Shown: positions 57,508 through 64,000 of the stretch, piece after piece
Numbering within the stretch: the first letter of the stretch is position 1
Layout: every line of letters starts with the position of its first letter
Assembly: GCA_002633025.1 (NCBI GenBank)
Contig: NMRB01000439.1
Coordinates: 1-64,000 of the forward strand
DNA length: 64,000 nt
Source: Notospermus geniculatus
Lineage: Eukaryota; Nemertea; Pilidiophora; Heteronemertea; Lineidae
Reading direction: 5' to 3'
Position numbers and translations under genes: made by a program
The notes under the pieces: model-generated
Database searches by the model: none
What the model was told of the DNA's origin: nothing
The model's input: the letters and a program-made list of their open reading frames with translations, nothing else

Positions 57508-60500
57508 ATGGCTGGAAAGATGATGTGGCCATTTATCTCTGCAGTATTGTTCATTTATATGAATAATGTTCACCTGATGGAGTTTCGCCCCTGGCGACCG
57601 AGGGAGCCACCGCTGAATACAACAGGTAGTACTGATTAATGTTTTACTTTTCTTGGTGAAATCATTCTTCTTTCAAAGCACTTCATCGTAGGAATCTTAT
57701 TGGGGTGCCACCCGAAAATAATTCCGCAGCAGCAATCACAAATACTGACACAACAACTGCAATGCTCCTGGTTACATGTAGATGTGCCAGTGATTTAGTG
57801 AGATTGGACATAGAATTCGACAGACGACCTTGTCTACTGTACATATACACGTACTTGTTCATGTAGTTACGGAATCATGCAATGGCTGGTATTTATAAAA
57901 GTTAGCAAATGCTTTTACTTAATGTAGGACCCAAAAAGGCCTTAGATTTGCACTCAGCTTTCATCTTACCTGGTTTAGACCGGTGTAATCTTCTTCGGAA
58001 GACCTGGACTTTTTATCCCTTGGCCATTCCATTCAAGTACACGTATTCCTACATGTAGTACAATTTTGCTTCTATTTTCAGTGTTGCTGTCGGTACCACT
58101 ACTGAATAATAATGACCCTAATGTTAGGTAGGTGAACCCGCTGTAGCATTTTCAGTGAGCCCCGTGTGCCAGCGTGCTTGTCATTTTAACATGCTTTTTT
58201 CTCAGAAAGCGTGTCAAAAATGATAGCAATTCAGTACAAACTAACGTCAACTGGTCAGGTATGACGCGGTCAGCTACTCTTTGTATGGAAATCTGTGAAA
58301 CTCTGAACAACAGGCATGATGCAGGGGAAAGCCCGGTGGACATCGTATCGACCACTGGTTATTAACCCCCCTCCCCCTCACTTGCACATACGTTGCAGAC
58401 CAACATGAACTATTAGGGAGGTTTCGAAATCAAACGATAAACGTAAACGTCAACGACAACGTTATTTTCGTACTACACCTTAACCAGATTTTATATTGCA
58501 TTTTCGGTACGAAAAAAACGTTGTCGTTAACGTTTACGTTTATCGTTTGATTTCGAAACCTCCCTATTGTCTCTTCGGCCTCGAGTGCCGTTAATCACTA
58601 TTAGTGAGGTTTCGCAAATCTGACGAAACACGAAGTACGAAATACGAAATTGGACTTCATTTCCATCACGTAATGTATTTCACGAGATGGTTGGTACCAG
58701 AAATATCGACTGTTGCAAGAGCATCTTTCAGCGTATGACGTTAGACCGAGAGAGTTACGGTGAATATCAAACTTCGAAATTTATCTTTCGTCTCCACTTC
58801 CTACATGCGAAGTGGAAATTTAAAAATTAAAAAAGCCCCATAACTCTCTCGGTCTTACATGATATGCTAAAAGACGCACTAGCAGCAGGAACATTTTGTG
58901 GTAGCAACCATCGCCAGAAATATATTAGGTCCTGGAAATGAAGTCGAATTTCGTATTTCGTACTTCGTGTTTCGTCAGATTTGCGAAACCTCACTAATGA
59001 GACTAGCACAAACCCTTAGACGGGTCATTTTATATTATAATAGTGAGTTTTCGCAAATCAGACGAAATACGTAGTCGGAAATACAAAATTTATTTCCGAG
59101 ACCTATAATATATTTCCGGAGATGGTTGGTACCACAAATGTCCCTGCTGCCAGTGCGTCTCTTAGGATATAATTTAGGACCGAGAGACTTATGGTGCATC
59201 TTGAATTTTTAAATTTCCACTTCGTAGCTACGAAGTGGAAACGAAAGATGAATTTCAAAGTTTAATATACACCGTAAACTCTATCGGTCTAACGTAGGCC
59301 TAATAGGGTAAAAGACGCTCTTGCAGCAGGCGACATTTGTGGTACCAAACATTTCCCGAAATACATTACGTCATGGAAATGAAGTCCAATTTCGTATTTC
59401 GTGTTTCGTCAGATTTGCGAAAGCTCACTGGTAATAAAGTGAAGGGCGGGCGAATTCTGGCCATTTGATATGAACCAGTAGGTGGTATGCAGGAATCTCA
59501 GGGCCCAAATTTATTGTTTTCCCAAGCCCAGAATTCCCTGTTTCCGCGAAAAATTCTAATGTCTGAAGCGCATGTGCTGTTTGTACGATTCCGTGCGAAC
59601 CGCTGTCCTCTCCGGCTGGGCACGTGGTCCTCTGCAACTCTTAATCGGCCATGTCGAATTAGCGGAACCAGCGGAAACAACGGAACCCAGCGGAACCTAG
59701 TCTGCAGCCGATAGAACGAACACGTGAATCGTCCTTGCTTCGTTCAGCTGTTGACTGGAAGCAACACGCGACTCGGTGTTGGTAAGCAACACGCGACTGC
59801 AGTCATGATGTGCGGATTGAGACCTAAATGTATGCCCCAGGCATGCTAGGTCTAGGCTAGGCTACCGGTGGGCCTACATGGCCTAGGCCTACTGTACACC
59901 TAGTTTTTTCGGCGCCTAACAATTCTATTTGAACAGTGCAGTTATTATTTAAAAAACAACATTGTTTTTCCTTCAAGTTCCGCTGGTTCCGTTGTTTCCG
60001 CTGGTTCCGCTAATTCGACATGGCCCTCTTAATCACGGTTTTCCGTCTTGTCCAGTGCCAACACATCGGAGCTCCACGCATTCGGCCAGGTCAGCCACAC
60101 AATCCTCTGCATACAGGTGTGTGATGATTAATGGAAATGAAGAAAATTAACCATGACCATATTTCAGGCTTCGTGGAAAGGTTCGAATTGTGAAATCTCT
60201 GCTTTTCGGAAAAGCACTTTCATTTATTGATCAAACTGCACAGGTTGAATTACCACCAGTCGACTTCACTAATTATATGTCAAAAGTGGTAACCATAATT
60301 ATATACGCAAGGTTGCGTGCTGGTTGTAGAATTATGTTGATGGAGAATTATTTCGGGAAAGTGTTTTACGTCGGGTACGATGAAAAAATATTCCTACACT
60401 TGATGAAAATAACAATATCGAAAGTGTCCGTCGGGTTCTATGAAACACCGACACTTAAGGTACATGAAAAACAACGGTGGAACGAAATAATAATAACAGT

Positions 60501-62998
60501 ACTTAGAAAAACGGATGTTTATAATGCAGTTGTTGTTGCTTACTTGAACGGCAAAAAGCTGACCTGCCCATTAAAAAAGACGACTTCGTACACAAATTCA
60601 TGTGAAAAGTATGATGTTAAAGAACTTTTTCTTGGTCACTATATGTCGAGACGTAATATGTCGCCACATGAATTTGCTTTTGTTGGCGCTATGGCTAAAC
60701 CAACTGCCTTCACAGGAATGTTAGATAAAAGATATGTCAAACCGCAATTACCAGGTAAGTATTTTCTTAGTACAATGTACTTATATAGATGACAATATTT
60801 TTGGCTTACCTGTGAGCCTATGGTTTGACGCGTTTCCGTCGTTCGTCGTTAAAGCATGCATGGCGCACAAGCGAAAATTTTGCGTGCGATTTTGTAGGAG
60901 ACAAAATCGCACCAAGGACTACAGGAGCGACTGGAGATTTTGCTCGGACAGATCGTTGCTCCAAGAGACCAGTCACTGTGGTCGCCCGACTAATCGAACC
61001 TCGTCCTATATCTGATCGTTTGAGCGGTCGTCATATTGTTTGCGGGAGATTGTTGCACTGGGCGATTTGAATGGCCAGTTTCAATGGCCAACGGACAGCA
61101 AAAAAATTCGATCGCATCAGGGGACCAAAAATTCAGCATGTTTAATTTTCGGTCGCAAAGGCCGACTTACTTTGCAACTACATTGTACTCGACCGATAAA
61201 AAAACAATGAAACTTTCCTCAGGAAAAGATTCCGATGCGACGCCGCAATAGTCGGCGACTTCAGACGCTTCCGGAAGGAGACTATATACCTGATCCTACG
61301 AAACTGGGTGCTGCAGTCGTGGCTTGTTTGGTAGGACCAGTATTGGCCGCCGTTTTTTGGAGGAATTCTGTCAGCGACGTCACTTGGAAATTTTAGGTAA
61401 ATTATGTAAATTTATTCAATTCTCAATACGACTGTCGCACAGGAATGCAGATAGAGGGTGACCTCCATTTGACCGAGGACACCACCAATCACAAAGGTGT
61501 TAAAAATATAAAGGTATCATCGTAATTTATAGATCCTAGATACTTGTCACCAGCACGAGCACCGACCAATCAGATTCACGAACGCAATAGGCAGGACCGG
61601 TCCTAACATATGCAAAAAAACGACGAAAAATTGTTAGGACCGGGTACCAATCTATTCTAAAGTCGTCTGTCGTTTGCGAATGGTTCACTGAAATGGTGGC
61701 AAGTGTGGTCGGCGAACGACCTCGCGCCGGATTGTTGCCTGCGACGTCGTGGCCGCCAGTCTCGTCGCTGGTCGCACGATTTTGGTCTCCGGTGTGTGCC
61801 TCGCTATAATGGGGGTACCCCCCCCCCCCCCCCATAGCTTTACGGGTTAAGCAGTACCGGTACATTTGAAATCAGTGAACAATATCATTAGATAGAACAA
61901 GACCGTGGATCAATCCTGTGGAAACTAATCAGGCGGGGCATGCTCTCTTAGCCAAAAAGGTTATTTAGGGTTTCTTTTTGCCTCACCAGAGGAACCCCAA
62001 GCTTCTATATAAAACATTCTGTGAAGAACGCGGGAGGGTTCCATATAGAGCCTTTCTGAGAGAAGTCCTTTACGTTCCACATGTTCCAGGTAGAATCCCT
62101 TTCTGAGGGAAAGGCTCTATCTGGAAACTCTAGGGGCCGTATGCACCAAACTTTTCCATTGTCACATCATGCCCTGGCAAACCTGAACAATTGAAAAGTT
62201 GTGGCTCAACCTGAGTTGCGGATAATCTTCGTTTGGTGCATACGGCCCTAGGGGTTCTTAATCTTAAATAACCCGCGAGTTCTTAAATCAGAGGGTTCTC
62301 CTCTGCCACCAAAGAACCTTTTCGGCAAGAGTGTGAGGAGGACGGGGCATAAAATTCTACTTAATTGTGTATCCCAGTTTGTCATCTAAGTCACTGTTTC
62401 ACGTCCCAGTGCATGATTTCCGGTGTAACGTTTTTCAGTGTGGCCGTTTTTCTGTTTATTCCCATTGTTCGGAACACACTGGGAAACGAACTCGCTGTTT
62501 CTCTGTGTGTCGTCCATTGTCCAGTCGCCGCTTATTCCGTCAATCTATTGTATTCTCACACTGGCTCACGGGCGTCACTGAAAAACGTTACACCGGGTCG
62601 ATGAGGTTTTCGCAAAGTCCGCGAAACACCAACTCGAACGCCAATCTCACTGTACGATACCGGTATCAGGAAGAGAGCAGCGAACAAATTGATAGACGTT
62701 CGGGTTGGCGTTTCCGGGGCTTTGCAAAAACTCTAAAATGTCTACGGAACATTCCTCAATAACTTTTTCTTCAGATGACGATCTGGTCCTTTACCATTTG
62801 CACAAAAATGGAGAAGGACTCTGGCATTATATAACCACGGATGATATCCTGTATACAAAAATGTCCTATGTCCATCACACACGCTCTAATCTAGAATGCT
62901 TCAAGGTGATTTCTACCCTGCCTTCTGAGATCAGCAACAATATTACTGGTGTTGCATTAAAAAAGGGTTGCATTTCATGTACATATTATCGTCAATAA
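57508..62998 (+). CDS. Gene B2: secreted LamG-like protein, complete
   Basis: Exons 57,508-57,625, 60,056-60,116, 60,168-60,754 and 62,775-62,998 join with consistent phases (1, 2, 1) and give about 329 residues. Exon 1 is a signal peptide (MAGKMMWPFISAVLFIYM) ending in a WRPREPP motif. Exon 2 is a Ser/Thr-rich linker. Exon 3 is a LamG/ConA-like domain of about 195 residues with a Cys pair. Exon 4 is a 73-residue, three-Cys C-terminus (CISC) of no known family. The 50-bp intron between exons 2 and 3 is tiny; intron 1 is 2.4 kb and full of MITEs. Likely extracellular, by analogy with genes A and C. Confidence 0.75.
58416..58564. repeat. TA-flanked MITE, 149 bp, copy 2
   Basis: Same element and exact length as 27,458-27,606, in opposite orientation, with TA on each side. 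It lies in intron 1 of B2. Confidence 0.9.
58604..58994. repeat. TA-flanked MITE, 391 bp, copy 1
   Basis: The inverted ends start GTGAGGTTTCGCAAATCTGA, with CGAAATACGAAATT words following; TA flanks it. The end motif G.GAGGTTTCG is shared with the 149-bp element next door, so both may use one transposase. Confidence 0.85.
59043..59428. repeat. TA-flanked MITE, copy 2 of the 391-bp family
   Basis: A diverged second copy immediately downstream (ends GTGAGTTTTCGCAAATC and GATTTGCGAAAGCTCAC). TA is kept on the left, TG on the right. Confidence 0.8.
59647..60025. repeat. Mutator-like MITE, 379 bp, with empty site in unit 1
   Basis: The inverted ends GGCCATGTCGAATTAGCGGA are near-perfect for over 40 bp. 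CTCTTAATC flanks it at 59,638-59,646 and 60,026-60,034. Unit 1 has one uninterrupted CTCTTAATC at about 51,606. This is a textbook 9-bp target duplication. Confidence 0.95.
62132..62249. repeat. Foldback MITE with one arm deleted
   Basis: It equals 54,014-54,166 except for loss of about 35 bp between the shared words CCAAAC and CTTTTCC, which removes part of the left arm. Confidence 0.85.
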
Positions 62999-63142
62999 CT
63001 AGGCCCTACATGTACAATCATTCCAACAATATCACAATTTTGCAATTCGGGCATATCTTGATGGAAAAAATGGATGTTATTTGCTCACTGATCATGAGGT
63101 AATGAATCGTAGACTTATTTTTTTCGAAGATAAGAGCGAAAT

Positions 63143-63440
63143 AGACGTGGTGTAGTGGTTCGGGCCTCCGACTAGCGGTCAGAGGATCCCGGGTTCGAAT
63201 CCCGCTGCTGGCGTGAGACTTTGGGCATGTCTCTTTGCCTTACTGGCCTCTCTCCACCCAGGTGTATAAATGGGTACCGGTCGGAAATGTTCAGATTGTA
63301 GCGCTGAATGAGCAGCTCATTTGAGTTCTACTGAAAGGTTTCAGGATAGACTGGGGTTAAAGTGTGAAGTCGGATGAGAACCTCTACCGTTGTTGATATC
63401 AGACTATAAACCCAAACTTTAACTTTAACTTTTTAATTCT
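63143..63440 (+). repeat. SINE family S2, copy 3
   Basis: The most complete copy: A and B boxes, body and an ACTTTAACTTTAACTTTTT tail. Confidence 0.85.
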
Positions 63441-63719
63441 ACCAAAATTGTTGTTCTAAGGTCGTAGAGGACTGGTATTGCTGGGGTGCTCCTGTTGGTG
63501 ATGGTCGACATTGCTGGCCACTCATATGNCCTGATTCCAGGATGATGAGTTATGCATTGGCTTAGGATAAGTCTTATGTTAGACGAAAGTCTTCAGTCAA
63601 ATGTCACTTGGCATCCTCGACTAGGACACATGGGAAACGATAGAATTGAAAAAAATGGCATAAAATCGTTATGCGATTATTTTGTGTAAATTAATTAAGG
63701 TCCACGAGAATACTAACAA

Positions 63720-63831
63720 ATGGCAGGAGCCAAGATGGACCTATTTCTCCTTTTGATATCGTTTATTGTGAATATTCATCTGCTGCAGTCAAGCTTCTGG
63801 CGACCGAGGGAGCCACCACCAAATGCAAAAG
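63720..63831 (+). CDS. Gene B3: signal-peptide exon of a third family B member
   Basis: The exon starts at an ATG (MAGAKMDLFLLLISFIVNIH) and ends WRPREPP..AK|G before a gtagtt donor in phase 1, exactly like exon 1 of B2. The remaining exons would lie to the right of the window. Its 5' flank shares about 90 bp with that of B2. Confidence 0.7.
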
Positions 63832-64000
63832 GTAGTTCCAAATTTATTTAAATGTCTTACCTTAGTTGGTAAAATGCCGTGGTTTTTGTTCGAAGACTAA
63901 TTTTATCGTAGGTACCAATTTTATTTGCCTCTGCAGTAGATTCCGGAGTAGGAATGACAAGTTACGGATACAACAACAAAATCTAGTACACACACTGCTC

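Larger units (their letters stand above)
59489..63528. repeat. Tandem segmental duplication, unit 2
   Basis: Pair of 51,446-56,046. The copy ends at a single N (63,529) beyond which sequence equivalent to 57,035 onwards begins, so roughly 990 bp of flank is missing at the join or truly deleted. Confidence 0.9.

Overview
The window is eukaryotic and metazoan. Its few genes are split by introns with ordinary gt/ag junctions, and most of the DNA is transposon debris. Very frequent TAGGCCTA and ACATGTA words, extracellular modules (LamG-like, PAN/apple, fibronectin type II), a BEL/Pao retroelement and a short TTAGGG-type tract suggest a marine invertebrate. A deuterostome such as a lancelet is plausible, but the species cannot be fixed from the sequence.

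Layout. 1-3.4 kb: old repeats, including a 145-bp-module repeat and two tRNA-like SINE-type families. 3.46-5.4 kb: a terminal exon of an unrecognised gene and a possible relic. 6-7.4 kb: a broken Harbinger element (nuclease and MADF-like gene, divergent). 8.2-14.1 kb: a 3.7-kb inverted repeat, a Ty3/gypsy fragment and foldback elements. 15.46-16.3 kb: assembly gap. 18.2-29.3 kb: a tandem cluster (genes A1, A2, A3) coding for secreted LamG-like plus PAN proteins; A3 lacks its PAN exon. 30.8-34.6 kb: gene C, six exons, all in phase 1, giving signal peptide, PAN, two Cys-rich linkers, a fibronectin-type-II-like domain and a Cys-containing exon. 35-41.8 kb: a modular repeat into which a 4.66-kb DNA transposon has jumped; the transposon carries a 940-codon ORF. 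41.9-45.7 kb: a run of MITE/foldback elements. 45.8-51.3 kb: a BEL/Pao element on the minus strand with an 820-bp assembly duplication. 51.4-64 kb: gene family B (signal peptide, short linker, LamG-like exon, Cys-containing terminal exon) in two tandem units plus the first exon of a third.

The host genes look like one functional theme: small secreted modular proteins built from lectin-like, PAN and FN2 domains and multiplied by tandem duplication. Such repertoires often serve recognition or extracellular matrix, but no specific role can be read here.

Because paralogous units can be compared, several transposon insertions have a visible empty site. This gives exact ends and target duplications for the 37,020-41,680 transposon and for MITEs at 52,435 and 59,647, a supported site for those at 20,651 and 25,454, and the place of insertion of the repeat at 54,886.
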